Shown: piece after piece, positions 36,295-46,155 of the stretch
Position numbering within the stretch: position 1 is the stretch's first letter
Layout of the letters: every line of letters begins with the position of its first letter
DNA from: Burkholderiales bacterium
GTDB taxonomy: Bacteria > Pseudomonadota > Gammaproteobacteria > Burkholderiales > Burkholderiaceae_C
Reading direction: 5' to 3'
DNA: 64,000 nt
NCBI GenBank assembly: GCA_016213205.1
Contig: JACRAZ010000060.1
Span: forward strand, 62,001-126,000
Made by a program: the position numbers and the translations under genes
The notes under the pieces: generated by a model
Told to the model about the DNA's origin: nothing
The model's input: only the letters and a program-made list of their open reading frames with translations
Database searches by the model: none

Positions 36295-36841
36295 TCAGAG
36301 CGTGGTTTCCTGCCCCAGTGCCACGCGGGCGTGGTACTCGCGGTCGAGCAGGCTCATCACGATGAGCGTGTCGTAGCCGTCGGCGCCGTCGATGCTGACG
36401 CGCACGCTCTCGCGCAGGCGCCCTTCCTCGATGAAGCCCTCGCTGGCGTACAGGGCCTGCGCCCGGACGTTGAGCGACTTCACGTCGAGCCAGAAGCGGT
36501 GGGCATGCAGGTCGCGGAAGGCCATGGCCTTGAGCAGGCGCACGCAGGCGCGGCCCAGGCCCTGGCCCTTGGGCTGCAGCACGATGCGCTTGAGCTCCAC
36601 GCTGCGATGCGGGTTGCGGCAGCCCTGCAGGATGATGAAGCCGGCACGCTCGTACGAGGGCCCGGCTTCGACGATGAAGTGCCGGAAGTCCGGGAAGCGC
36701 AGCGCGCCTTCGTGCTGCGTGCGCTCCCAGGGCGAGATGAACGGCAGGTTGCGAGCGTCGGTCTCCACCGAGCCGACGAAGTCAAGGTCGCTCAGCATCG
36801 TCGGCCGCAGGCGCAGCCGCGTGTCGCCGGGTGGGCTTGGC

Positions 36842-36864
<23 letters not shown>
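36295..36864 (-). CDS. GNAT family N-acetyltransferase (RimJ/RimL-like)
   Basis: 189-residue single-domain acetyltransferase. Family features are LRLRPTMLSDLDFV at the N-terminus, the acetyl-CoA loop around VLQPKGQGLGRACVRLLKAM (Q/R-x-x-G-x-G/A) and the C-terminal SLNVRAQALYASEGFIEEGR. The acceptor is not identifiable. ATG at 36864 or 36855; both lie inside the 3' end of parE, giving a 14- to 23-base overlap and therefore likely coupling to parE translation. The 134 bases between this gene and the transglycosylase are empty. Confidence 0.87.
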
Positions 36865-38818
<1,954 letters not shown>

Positions 38819-38849
38819 CAGGACCGCCCGGCCGTTCCGAAGGTCGTGA

Positions 38850-38890
38850 GCACCCCCTCGGGGGGCCGCGAACGAAGTGAGTTGGGGGGC
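38850..38890. repeat. Intergenic C/G-tract inverted repeat of the Burkholderiales type
   Basis: The segment reads GCACCCCCTCGGGGGGC, then CGCGAACGAAGTGAGTT, then GGGGGGC. The C-tract can pair with either of two G-tracts. I recall nearly the same element scattered between genes in many Burkholderiales genomes. It lies in the 165-base gap between the divergent parE and MFS genes, about 32 bases upstream of parE. Only this copy is visible in the window. Confidence 0.55.
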
Positions 38891-38983
38891 ATCATGGCCG
38901 CGGATTGTAGGCAGCCGGTCCGGCGCAAGCTGGCCAATGCCCCTGGGCGGGCAGGCGCCGCGGGCCTTCGTTAGAGTGCCGTC

Positions 38984-40207
38984 ATGTCCGCCACCACGCC
39001 AGCCGCGCCCGCACGCCTGTCGATGACGCAGGTGCTGCTGTGCGGTGCCGCCGTGGTCACGCTGTCGATGGGCATCCGTCACGGCTTCGGCTTGTGGCTC
39101 GCGCCGATCACGATGGACCGCGGCTGGAGCCGCGAGACCTTCGCCTTCGCCATCGCGGTGCAGAACCTGGCCTGGGGCGCCGCCGGGCCGCTGGCCGGCA
39201 TGGTGGCCGACCGCTTCGGCGCCTTCCGCGTGCTGCTGGTGGGCAGCCTGTTGTATGCGCTGGGCCTGGTGATGATGGCCTTGTCGACCTCGGGCCTGGC
39301 CTTCACCGGCAGTGCCGGGCTGCTGATCGGCATTGCGCAGTCCGGCACCACGTATGCCGTGATCTACGGCGTGATCGGGCGCAACGTCGCACCGGAAAAA
39401 CGCTCCTGGGCGATGGGCGTGGCCGCTGCGGCAGGCTCGTTCGGCCAGTTCCTGATGGTGCCGGTGGAAAGCTGGCTCATCAGCCACTGGGGCTGGCAAC
39501 AGGCCTTGATCGTGCTGGGTTGCGCGGCGCTGGCCATCGTGCCGTTGGCCTTCGGGCTGAAAGAGCCGCCGATGCCCGCCACGGCCGGCCATGAGCAGAG
39601 CATCGGCCAGGCGCTGCGCGAGGCCTTCGGCTATCGCAGCTTCCAGTTGCTGATGGCGGGCTACTTCGTCTGCGGCTTCCAGGTGGTGTTCATCGGCGTG
39701 CACATGCCCAGCTACCTTAAGGACAAGGGCCTGGCGCCCGAGGTCGCGACCACCGCACTGGCCCTGATCGGCCTGTTCAACGTGGTGGGCACCTACGCCG
39801 CCGGTACGCTGGGCCAACGCCTGCAGAAGCGCCACATCTTGGCCGCCATCTACGCGCTGCGCTCGGTGGTGATCGTCGCGTTTCTCGCGCTGCCGCTGAC
39901 GCCGGCCTCCGTCTATGTGTTCGCGGCGACGATGGGCGTGCTGTGGCTGTCCACCGTGCCGCCGACCAATGCGGTGGTGGCGCAGATCTTCGGCGTCAAG
40001 TACCTGTCGATGCTGGGCGGCTTCGTCTTCGTGAGCCACCAGGTCGGCTCCTTCCTGGGGGCGTGGCTGGCCGGCCGGCTGTACGACCTGACTGGCGCCT
40101 ACACCATCGTCTGGTGGATTGCGGTGGCGCTGGGCGTCGCCGCCGCCCTGATCAACCTGCCGGTGCGCGAAACGGCCATCGTGCGCCCGGCACTGGCGCG
40201 CGCGTGA
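38984..40207 (+). CDS. MFS transporter (monocarboxylate/oxalate-formate antiporter-like)
   Basis: 407-residue permease with about twelve hydrophobic helices. Family marks are SMGIRHGFGLWLAPITMDRG in helix 1, the loop 2-3 motif GMVADRFGAFRVLLVGSLLY and GTTYAVIYGVIGRNVAPEKR. The late segment WLSTVPPTNAVVAQIFGVKY is typical of the MCT-like group. The substrate is likely a small organic acid but is not fixed by sequence. Start MSATTPAAPA at 38984. It is followed within 7 bases by a 42-residue membrane peptide, then a methyltransferase and dapA, all on the plus strand. Confidence 0.88.
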   Translation: MSATTPAAPARLSMTQVLLCGAAVVTLSMGIRHGFGLWLAPITMDRGWSRETFAFAIAVQNLAWGAAGPLAGMVADRFGAFRVLLVGSLLYALGLVMMALSTSGLAFTGSAGLLIGIAQSGTTYAVIYGVIGRNVAPEKRSWAMGVAAAAGSFGQFLMVPVESWLISHWGWQQALIVLGCAALAIVPLAFGLKEPPMPATAGHEQSIGQALREAFGYRSFQLLMAGYFVCGFQVVFIGVHMPSYLKDKGLAPEVATTALALIGLFNVVGTYAAGTLGQRLQKRHILAAIYALRSVVIVAFLALPLTPASVYVFAATMGVLWLSTVPPTNAVVAQIFGVKYLSMLGGFVFVSHQVGSFLGAWLAGRLYDLTGAYTIVWWIAVALGVAAALINLPVRETAIVRPALARA

Positions 40208-40214
40208 GGCATCG

Positions 40215-40343
40215 ATGGCCGGCAAGCTCACCCGCTGGACCTGGTTCCTGGCTGCCACGGTGGCCTTGGTGCTGGTGTTTGCGGCTTACCTGAACCCGCA
40301 CCTGGCCGTCGATCTGGCCAACCGGGTGTGGGCCTGCTTCTGA
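40215..40343 (+). CDS. Small single-helix membrane peptide (42 aa), hypothetical
   Basis: A 42-codon frame starting at ATG 40215 and ending at TGA 40341-40343. It has a basic N-terminus (MAGKLTRW), one hydrophobic helix (TWFLAATVALVLVFAAYLN) and a short tail ending in W-A-C-F. It occupies the space between the MFS and methyltransferase genes exactly, and its codon choice is GC-rich at third positions like its neighbours. No function is known to me. Confidence 0.6.
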   Translation: MAGKLTRWTWFLAATVALVLVFAAYLNPHLAVDLANRVWACF

Positions 40344-40350
40344 CTGCCCG

Positions 40351-40893
40351 ATGCACACACGCCTTGCTCCGTCGCCCTGGATCCAGCGCTGGGCCCACCT
40401 GCTGCCCGCGCGCGCCCGCGTGCTCGACCTGGCCTGCGGCAGTGGCCGCCACGTGCTGTGGCTGGCCGAACGCGGCCATGCCCTCACCGCGGTGGACCGC
40501 GACGCCGAGGCGTTGACCCCCTTGCGGGCCCATGCCGAATGCATCGTGGCCGACCTCGAGGCGGCGCCCTGGCCACTGGGCGAGCGGCAGTTCGATGGCC
40601 TCGTGGTCACCAACTACCTGTGGCGCCCGCTGTGGCCCCGGCTGCGCGCCGCGCTGGCCCCGGACGGCGTACTGCTCTACGAAACCTTCGCCCGCGGCAA
40701 CGAGACCGTGGGCCGGCCTGCGCGAGCGGACTTTCTGCTCGAGCCAGGCGAACTGCTGCAGGCCTGCGAAGGCCTGCGCATCGTGGCCTACGAGCACGGT
40801 TTCCTGCCGGCGCCCGAGCGTTTCGTGCAGCGCGTGGCGGCGGTGCGGCTGGCCGACGAGTCTGCCGGGCCGGCCCGCCATGCGCTCGGGTAA
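40351..40893 (+). CDS. Class I SAM-dependent methyltransferase (TehB-like)
   Basis: 180-residue Rossmann-fold methyltransferase. The SAM-binding motif I is VLDLACGSGRHVLWLAERG (24-42), motif II is LTAVDRDAEAL, and FDGLVVTNYLWRPLWPRL with LLYETFARGNE covers the motif IV and V region, as in TehB-like small methyltransferases. The substrate is unknown. Start MHTRLAPSPW at 40351. Seven bases after the small membrane peptide and 48 bases before dapA. Confidence 0.88.
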   Translation: MHTRLAPSPWIQRWAHLLPARARVLDLACGSGRHVLWLAERGHALTAVDRDAEALTPLRAHAECIVADLEAAPWPLGERQFDGLVVTNYLWRPLWPRLRAALAPDGVLLYETFARGNETVGRPARADFLLEPGELLQACEGLRIVAYEHGFLPAPERFVQRVAAVRLADESAGPARHALG

Positions 40894-40941
40894 GCCCCTG
40901 CCCCGGCGCCGGCTAAAATCGCCGGCTTGCAAGGAAAGCGC

Positions 40942-41823
40942 ATGAAACCCATTGTTGGCAGCATCGTCGCGCTCGTGACGCCGATGCAGGAAGACGGCAG
41001 CGTCGACTACGACGCGCTGCGCCGTCTGATCGACTGGCACATCGCCGAAGGCACCGACTGCATCGGCGTCGTCGGCACCACGGGCGAATCGCCCACCGTG
41101 TCGGTGCAGGAGCACTGCGAAATCATTCGCGTGGCGGTCGAACACGCCGCGGGCCGGGTGCCGATCATGGCTGGCGCCGGCGCGAACTCCACCCGCGAGG
41201 CGATCGAGCTCACGCGCTTCTCCAAATCGGTGGGGGCCGACTGCACGCTGCAGGTGGTGCCCTACTACAACAAGCCCTCGCAGGAAGGCATCTACCTGCA
41301 CTTCAAGGCCATCGCCGAGGCGGTGGACCTGCCCGTGGTGCTGTACAACGTGCCCGGCCGCACGGTTGCCGACATGCTGCCCGAAACCACCCTGCGCCTG
41401 GCACAGGTGCCAGGCATCGTGGGCGTGAAGGAGGCCACCGGCAACATCGAGCGCGCCGCCTGGTTGATCAAGCACGCGCCCGAGGGCTTCAAGATCTATT
41501 CCGGCGACGACGGCACCGCGGTGGCCCTGATGCTGCTGGGCGGCCACGGCAATGTGAGCGTCACCGCCAACGTGGCGCCGCGGCTGATGCACGAGATGTG
41601 CATCGCGGCCATCGACGGCCAGGTGCAGCGCGCCCGGGAGATCCACCTGCGCCTGCTCTCGTTGCACAAGCAACTGTTCTGCGAGCCCAGCCCCACCCCC
41701 ACCAAGTGGGCGCTCTCGCGACTGGGCCGCTGCGGCCAGACCGTGCGCCTGCCGATCACGCCACTGACAGACGCCGGCCAGGCGCTGGTGGACAAGGCCC
41801 TGCGCGACGCCGGCCTGCTGTAG
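40942..41823 (+). CDS. dapA: 4-hydroxy-tetrahydrodipicolinate synthase
   Basis: 293-residue aldolase that condenses pyruvate with aspartate semialdehyde in lysine and diaminopimelate synthesis. Schiff-base lysine K163 (GVKEATGN), catalytic Y135 (VLYNVPGRT), T46-T47 in GTTGESPT, and [14 protein letters not shown]. Start [11 protein letters not shown] at 40942 follows an AAGGAAAG ribosome-binding site; the in-frame ATG at 40927 is too far upstream. bamC follows after 73 bases, a gene order shared with E. coli (dapA-bamC). Confidence 0.96.
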   Translation: MKPIVGSIVALVTPMQEDGSVDYDALRRLIDWHIAEGTDCIGVVGTTGESPTVSVQEHCEIIRVAVEHAAGRVPIMAGAGANSTREAIELTRFSKSVGADCTLQVVPYYNKPSQEGIYLHFKAIAEAVDLPVVLYNVPGRTVADMLPETTLRLAQVPGIVGVKEATGNIERAAWLIKHAPEGFKIYSGDDGTAVALMLLGGHGNVSVTANVAPRLMHEMCIAAIDGQVQRAREIHLRLLSLHKQLFCEPSPTPTKWALSRLGRCGQTVRLPITPLTDAGQALVDKALRDAGLL

Positions 41824-41896
41824 TCGCCCCCTGTTTCGTTTGCCCTGCCCGCCTGCGGCCCTCTGGGTTCGCCGGCATGACCTGGAGATCCGCACT

Positions 41897-43039
41897 GTGA
41901 ATCGTGTGTTTGTCGTGAGCCCGACCTGCGCCGCCGCGCTGGCCTTGGTGTCGGCCCTGGCCGGCTGCGCCAGCCTGGACAACGCGATGTCCGGCGACAA
42001 GCTGGACTATCGTTCCCAGGCCGGCAAGACAACGCCACTGGAGGTGCCACCCGACCTGACGCAACTGGCGCGCGACGGGCGGTACCTGCCGCAGTCCGGC
42101 AGTGTCAGCGCCTCGGCCATGCAGGCCGGCAGCGCGGGTTCGGCCGCGCCGACGACCACGCCAGTGGTGGCGCCGTCGTCACTGGGCGAGTTCCGCGTCG
42201 AACGCCAAGGCAACCAGCGTTGGCTGGCCAGCACTTTGCCGCCGGAGCAGATCTGGCCCCAGGTGCGCAGTTTCTGGCTCGAGCGGGGCTTCTCGCTGAC
42301 GCTGGACAATCCGCAGATCGGCCTGCTCGAGACCGACTGGGCCGAAAACCGCGCCAAGCTGCCACAGGACTTCATCCGCGGCATGATCGGCCGGGTGTTC
42401 AATTCGATGTTCGACACCGGCGAGCGCGACAAATTCAGAACCCGCATCGAACGCGTGGGCACCGGCAGCGAAGTGTTCATCACGCACCGGGGCATGGTCG
42501 AGGTCTACAACAGCGACCGCAAGGAAACCACCGCCTGGCAGCCGCGCCCGGCCGATCGGGAACTCGAGGCCGAATTCCTGTCGCGGCTGATGGTCCGCCT
42601 GGGTGCCAAGGAAGAGGTGGCACGCGCCGCCGTGGCCACACCCAGTGTGCCGGCGGTTGCCGCGGGGCCTGCACGCGCCCGGTTGCTGGCCGGCCAGCCG
42701 GGGGCGGCGATGGAGGTGGACGAGGCCTTCGACCGCGCGTGGCGCCGCGTGGGCCTGGCACTGGACCGCGGTGGCTTCACCGTGGAGGACCGCGACCGCA
42801 GCGCGGGCCTGTACTACGTGCGTTATGTCGACCCGAAGCTCGCCGGGCAGGAGGAGCCGGGCTTCTTCAGCAAGCTCTTCGGTGGCGACAAGGGCCAGGC
42901 CACGCTGCAGCGCTACCGACTCACGGTCAAGGCCGCTGGCGGCAAGACACTGGTTTCGGTGCTGAACAACCAGGGCGAAGCCGACAATGGCGAAGCCGCC
43001 AAGGTGATCGTCTCGCGCCTGGTTGACGAATTGAAGTAA
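41897..43039 (+). CDS. bamC: Outer-membrane assembly lipoprotein BamC
   Basis: 380-residue lipoprotein of the BAM complex, which inserts beta-barrel proteins in the outer membrane. Signal sequence with lipobox L-A-G-C (acylated C24), then the unstructured region that contacts BamD (KLDYRSQAGKTTPLEVPPDL), then two helix-grip domains (about 90-240 and 260-380). The GTG at 41897 is chosen because it gives a proper signal peptide and has GGAG nine bases upstream; the longer frame to 41840 does not. dapA lies immediately upstream. It converges on the small lipoprotein at the terminator 43102-43130. Confidence 0.92.
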   Translation: MNRVFVVSPTCAAALALVSALAGCASLDNAMSGDKLDYRSQAGKTTPLEVPPDLTQLARDGRYLPQSGSVSASAMQAGSAGSAAPTTTPVVAPSSLGEFRVERQGNQRWLASTLPPEQIWPQVRSFWLERGFSLTLDNPQIGLLETDWAENRAKLPQDFIRGMIGRVFNSMFDTGERDKFRTRIERVGTGSEVFITHRGMVEVYNSDRKETTAWQPRPADRELEAEFLSRLMVRLGAKEEVARAAVATPSVPAVAAGPARARLLAGQPGAAMEVDEAFDRAWRRVGLALDRGGFTVEDRDRSAGLYYVRYVDPKLAGQEEPGFFSKLFGGDKGQATLQRYRLTVKAAGGKTLVSVLNNQGEADNGEAAKVIVSRLVDELK

Positions 43040-43101
43040 AGCACCGCATGGCCGGCCCTGTGCGCCGGCCCTTCAAGGTGCAGCCCGCGTCGCGCAGGCA
43101 C

Positions 43102-43130
43102 AAAAAAGCCGCCCCCAAGGGCGGCTTTTT
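43102..43130. terminator. Bidirectional rho-independent terminator
   Basis: A perfect stem GCCGCCC/GGGCGGC with a CCAA loop, flanked by an A-run on the left and TTTTT on the right, so it works for both strands. It lies between the convergent bamC and lipoprotein genes. It is the clearest terminator in the window. Confidence 0.93.
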
Positions 43131-43151
43131 CTTGTCGCTTGCGTCAGCCGA

Positions 43152-43367
43152 TTACTTGCTGGCAGCAGCGGCGGCAGCCGAAGCGGCGGCGTCAGCAGCC
43201 GGCGAGGCAGCGGCGGAAGCGGCATCAGCCGGGGCCGAAGCCGGGGCCGGGGCGGGAGCGGGCGCAGCAGCCGGAGCGGGCGCGGGGGCCGGAGCTTCTT
43301 CCTTCTTGCCACAGGCAGCCAGTGCGACGGCAGCAACCAGGGAAGCCAACAGGAGCGACTTGTTCAT
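43152..43367 (-). CDS. Small Ala/Pro-rich lipoprotein, hypothetical
   Basis: 71-residue lipoprotein. Signal MNKSLLLASLVAAVALAAC with acylated C19, then GKKEE and a tail made almost only of alternating Ala-Pro and Ala/Ser repeats. Such tails are flexible and may span the peptidoglycan. No enzymatic domain. Start at 43367 follows a GAGGA ribosome-binding site. Repetitive codons (GCA/GCC/GCG) make slippage-driven length variation likely. It has its own promoter (TATAAT at 43490) and leader, and ends at the strong terminator shared with bamC. Confidence 0.85.
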   Translation of the reverse strand: MNKSLLLASLVAAVALAACGKKEEAPAPAPAPAAAPAPAPAPASAPADAASAAASPAADAAASAAAAAASK

Positions 43368-43395
43368 TTGTGTCCTCAGTGAAAAGTGTCGACAG

Positions 43396-43470
43396 ATTAC
43401 CGGTAATGGATCTGACTTATCCTGCAATGCAGACTTTGTCGAGAATCCAGGCTTGAGAAAGCTCGAGCCT
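43396..43470 (-). promoter_or_regulatory. Structured 5' leader of the small lipoprotein
   Basis: Between the presumed promoter and the lipoprotein start are a near-perfect hairpin AGGCTTGAG-AAAG-CTCGAGCCT (43449-43470) and a 12-base perfect palindrome ATTACCGGTAAT (43396-43407). This stretch is clearly less GC-rich than the rest of the window. The leader is about 115 bases, long for such a gene. Post-transcriptional control is possible but unproved. Confidence 0.4.
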
Positions 43471-43489
43471 TTCAGAAGCCCAGCCAAAG

Positions 43490-43495
43490 ATTATA
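43490..43495 (-). promoter_or_regulatory. Sigma-70-like -10 box for the lipoprotein gene
   Basis: A consensus TATAAT on the minus strand about 125 bases upstream of the lipoprotein start. The matching -35 region is weak (TAGGGT at 17-base spacing), so the exact promoter is provisional. Confidence 0.5.
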
Positions 43496-43514
43496 GCAAC
43501 GCTAGGGATGAACC

Positions 43515-44003
43515 CTAGAGCCCCAACATAGTTGAAGGCCAAGCGGGCTCGCAACGTTGCGCAATCGCCTCACATTGCTCCTGCAGTGCGCGCCATTCGG
43601 AGGGCGTGCGCAGCCAACGTGAGCGCCAGCGGTCACGGTCCAGCACCTCGATCGCCTGCTGGCCCGCCAGCATGAGCGTGGGCAGTTCGGCCCGCTCGTC
43701 GTCCACCGGCCGCAAAGCCTCGAAGCGATGAGCCCATTGGCGCCGCCAGTCCGTGAACCGCGGGTGATGCCGGGACACTGACTCGAAGTCCAGACCCACC
43801 ATGCGAAGCAGGCGGCCGTGCGGCCGCGCCCACCGCGTCAGCGCATCGAGCACACCCGGCTCGTCCAGCGGCCATTCGAGATAGTCCGGCGCCACCCACC
43901 ACATCACCCGCGCGGGGTTCTCGCCCAAACCGAGGAGCGCGCCGCGCAGTGCCTGCCGCAGGGCCTCGCGCCCTTCGATGATCAAGGGTCCGGCGTCATC
44001 CAT
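43515..44003 (-). CDS. Conserved hypothetical protein
   Basis: 162-residue soluble protein without signal peptide. It begins MDDAGPLIIEGREALRQALR, followed by VMWWVAPDYLEWPLDEPGVL, the highly specific-looking segment RMVGLDFESVSRHHPRFTDW, and a Trp/Arg-rich C-terminus (RDRWRSRWLRTPSEWRALQE). I do not recognise a characterised domain; the central RHHPRFTDWRR suggests a nucleotide- or nucleic-acid-related role, but this is only a guess. The start at 44003 overlaps the stop of the RoxA-like gene by 8 bases, indicating translational coupling. Confidence 0.8.
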   Translation of the reverse strand: MDDAGPLIIEGREALRQALRGALLGLGENPARVMWWVAPDYLEWPLDEPGVLDALTRWARPHGRLLRMVGLDFESVSRHHPRFTDWRRQWAHRFEALRPVDDERAELPTLMLAGQQAIEVLDRDRWRSRWLRTPSEWRALQEQCEAIAQRCEPAWPSTMLGL

Positions 44004-45132
44004 GAGCACCCTCCTCGGCATGCACCCAACCGGCCTCGGCCCACTCATCGAGCAGCGCTCGCGCACCCGCGCTCAGGCGCGCCACGGCCCGGGCCTCCAG
44101 TCGGCGATCATCGGCCAGGGTCCGCATCAGCCGTGCATCGCGACCGCCGGCCACGAAGGCCTCGCCATTGATGAACACATGGCGATCGTCATAGACCATG
44201 CGGCTGCGCCGGTCCAGCAGCACGGCCACCGGGGATACCGGCAGCCCATCGCCAGCCTGGAACCACACGCGTGGCTTGGGCTCGCTGACGATCGCCCCCA
44301 GGGCGCGGTCCAGGGCACGGGGATCGGCCAGCACCCGCTCGAGCGCGGCCCGTGCGAACGCCTGCAATGTGGCCGGCACCTGACCGGGTGTCGCGGTGGC
44401 CGCCTGCGCGGCGTCACGGTAGATCGAATCGCGGGCGGGCGCTTCGAGATCCTGCGCCATGCGCTGCAGCAGTTCCTGCGTGAGCTCGGTCGCGGTGGCG
44501 GCACGGAAGCCCACCGAGCAGGTCATGCACTCGTCGACCGCAATGCCGTCGTGCCCCCACAGTGGCGGCAGGTAGAGCATGTCGCCAGGCTCCAGCACGA
44601 CGTCTTCCGTCGGCTTGAAGTCGCGCAGGATCTTCACCGGGAGCCCGTCGACCAGGCTGCGGTCCGCCACCGGCCCGATGCGCCAGCGGCGCCGCCCGTG
44701 CACCTGCAGCAGGAACACGTCGTAGGAATCCAGGTGCGGCCCGACGCCCCCGCCTGGCGTGGCGTACGAAATCATCAGATCATCCAGCCTTGCCTCCGGC
44801 ACGAAACGAAAGCGCGAAAGCATTTCGTGCGCCGCCTGCACGTGCAGATCCAGGCCCTGCACCAGCAGGGTCCACTGCCCACGGCTCAGCGGCGGGATGG
44901 ACCGGCGCGCGAAGGGGCCATGGCGCAGGCGCCAGCGGCCATCGAACTGGGTCAGCAAACGTGATTCGACCGCCTCGTCGCCGGCCAGCGCAAACAGCGC
45001 CGTGCGCTCCAGCGGCGGACGCACGCCCGGCCAGGCCTGCCGCACCAGCAAGGGCTTCTTCTGCCAATGGCGGCGCATGAATTGCGAGGGCGACAAGCCC
45101 CCCAGCAATGGGGTCGGTGCGTTCACATCCAT
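43996..45132 (-). CDS. roxA: JmjC/cupin ribosomal oxygenase (RoxA/YcfD-like)
   Basis: 378-residue Fe(II)/2-oxoglutarate-dependent oxygenase resembling E. coli YcfD/RoxA, which hydroxylates an arginine of ribosomal protein uL16. The iron ligands are H133 and D135 (GPHLDSYDVFLLQ) and H194 (PPLWGHDGIAV). The 2-oxoglutarate-binding region is around RRRWRIGP. The C-terminal winged-helix region (from about 300) has LLDRRSRMVYDDRHVFINGE and LLDEWAEAGWV. Start MDVNAPTPLL at 45132. It is divergent from the SlyD-like gene with a 40-base gap and co-transcribed with the hypothetical gene downstream. Assignment to uL16 is from family knowledge. Confidence 0.88.
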   Translation of the reverse strand: MDVNAPTPLLGGLSPSQFMRRHWQKKPLLVRQAWPGVRPPLERTALFALAGDEAVESRLLTQFDGRWRLRHGPFARRSIPPLSRGQWTLLVQGLDLHVQAAHEMLSRFRFVPEARLDDLMISYATPGGGVGPHLDSYDVFLLQVHGRRRWRIGPVADRSLVDGLPVKILRDFKPTEDVVLEPGDMLYLPPLWGHDGIAVDECMTCSVGFRAATATELTQELLQRMAQDLEAPARDSIYRDAAQAATATPGQVPATLQAFARAALERVLADPRALDRALGAIVSEPKPRVWFQAGDGLPVSPVAVLLDRRSRMVYDDRHVFINGEAFVAGGRDARLMRTLADDRRLEARAVARLSAGARALLDEWAEAGWVHAEEGAHG

Positions 45133-45172
45133 GGCCGGGATTGTCGCCGGACGGATATGCGATCATGCCGTG

Positions 45173-45697
45173 ATGTTGATCAACGATCCCTGCGTCGTCA
45201 GCCTCACATGGGTGCTGGCCGATGCCCAAGGCCAGGCCATCGACGAGCTGACCGAGCCGCTCGAGTTCTTCTTCGGTGGTGATGACCTGCTGCCCAAGCT
45301 CGAAGAGGCGCTGGCCGGCCAGCAGGCCGGGTTCGAGACCCTGCTGCACCTGGAGCCCGAGCATGCCTTCGGCGACTACCGCGCCGAATTGGTGTGCTTC
45401 GAGGACCGCGCCCTTTTCCCCGAGGGCATCGAGGAGGGCATGCAGTTCGACGGCCTGCCCGAAGGCGCGCAGACCACCGGCATGCCGCCGGAGCTGATCT
45501 ACACCATCAGCGAGGTCTACCCTTCACACGTGGTGCTGGATGGCAACCACCCGCTGGCCGGCATGGCCCTGCAGCTGCAGGTGAAGGTGATCGCGGTGCG
45601 CGAGGCCAGCGAGGCCGAGGTGGAGGCACGCTCGGTCACCGATGGCGGCGCGGTCAGCGTGCTCGCCACCGCGCCGGCGCCACCGCAGCTGCACTGA
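45173..45697 (+). CDS. FKBP-type peptidyl-prolyl isomerase, SlyD-like
   Basis: 174-residue prolyl isomerase/chaperone with the FKBP plus IF (insert-in-flap) layout of SlyD. Family marks are ELTEPLEFFFGGDDLLPKLE, LHLEPEHAFGDY in the FKBP/IF junction and VLDGNHPLAGMALQLQV at the end of the domain. It lacks the His/Cys/Asp-rich tail of E. coli SlyD; the C-terminus is Ala/Pro-rich and ends PPQLH. Nickel metallochaperone activity is therefore unlikely. Start ATG 45173, with GTG 45170 just upstream. Divergent from roxA; it converges on dut with no spacer (stops at 45697 and 45698). Confidence 0.9.
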   Translation: MLINDPCVVSLTWVLADAQGQAIDELTEPLEFFFGGDDLLPKLEEALAGQQAGFETLLHLEPEHAFGDYRAELVCFEDRALFPEGIEEGMQFDGLPEGAQTTGMPPELIYTISEVYPSHVVLDGNHPLAGMALQLQVKVIAVREASEAEVEARSVTDGGAVSVLATAPAPPQLH

Positions 45698-46147
45698 TCA
45701 GTTCTTGCCGGTCGAGCCGAAGCCGCCTTCGCCGCGCTGGCTGGCCGCGAAGTCGTCGACACGGCGGAAGGCCGCCTGCACCACCGGCACGATCACCATC
45801 TGCGCGATGCGCTCCATCGGCTGCACCGTGAACGCCGTCTGGCCGCGGTTCCAGCAGCTCACCATCAGCGGGCCCTGGTAGTCGCTGTCGATCAGCCCGA
45901 CCAGGTTGCCCAGCACGATGCCGTGCTTGTGGCCCAGGCCCGAGCGCGGCAGGATCATCGCGGCCAGGCCGGGATCGCCGATGTGGATGGCCAGCCCGGT
46001 GGGAATCAGCGCCGCGGCGCCGGGTGCCAGCTCCAGCGGTGCGTCCAGGCATGCACGGAGGTCCAGCCCGGCGCTGCCGGGCGTGGCGTAGTGCGGCAGT
46101 TGCTCGGCCATTCGGGCGTCGAGCACTTTCACGTCGATCGTGGTCAT
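45698..46147 (-). CDS. dut: dUTP diphosphatase
   Basis: 149-residue trimeric dUTPase that hydrolyses dUTP to dUMP and diphosphate, protecting DNA from uracil. All five motifs are present: GSAGLDLRA (I), [12 protein letters not shown] (II), [11 protein letters not shown] (III), [11 protein letters not shown] (IV) and [10 protein letters not shown] (V). Start [10 protein letters not shown] at 46147, 8 bases after the coaBC stop; coaBC-dut is a widely conserved order. Confidence 0.96.
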   Translation of the reverse strand: MTTIDVKVLDARMAEQLPHYATPGSAGLDLRACLDAPLELAPGAAALIPTGLAIHIGDPGLAAMILPRSGLGHKHGIVLGNLVGLIDSDYQGPLMVSCWNRGQTAFTVQPMERIAQMVIVPVVQAAFRRVDDFAASQRGEGGFGSTGKN

Positions 46148-46155
46148 GGGTGTGA

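Noticed and set aside
45173..45697. Nickel metallochaperone SlyD
   Set aside because: The His/Cys-rich metal-binding tail is missing; only the FKBP-IF part is present.
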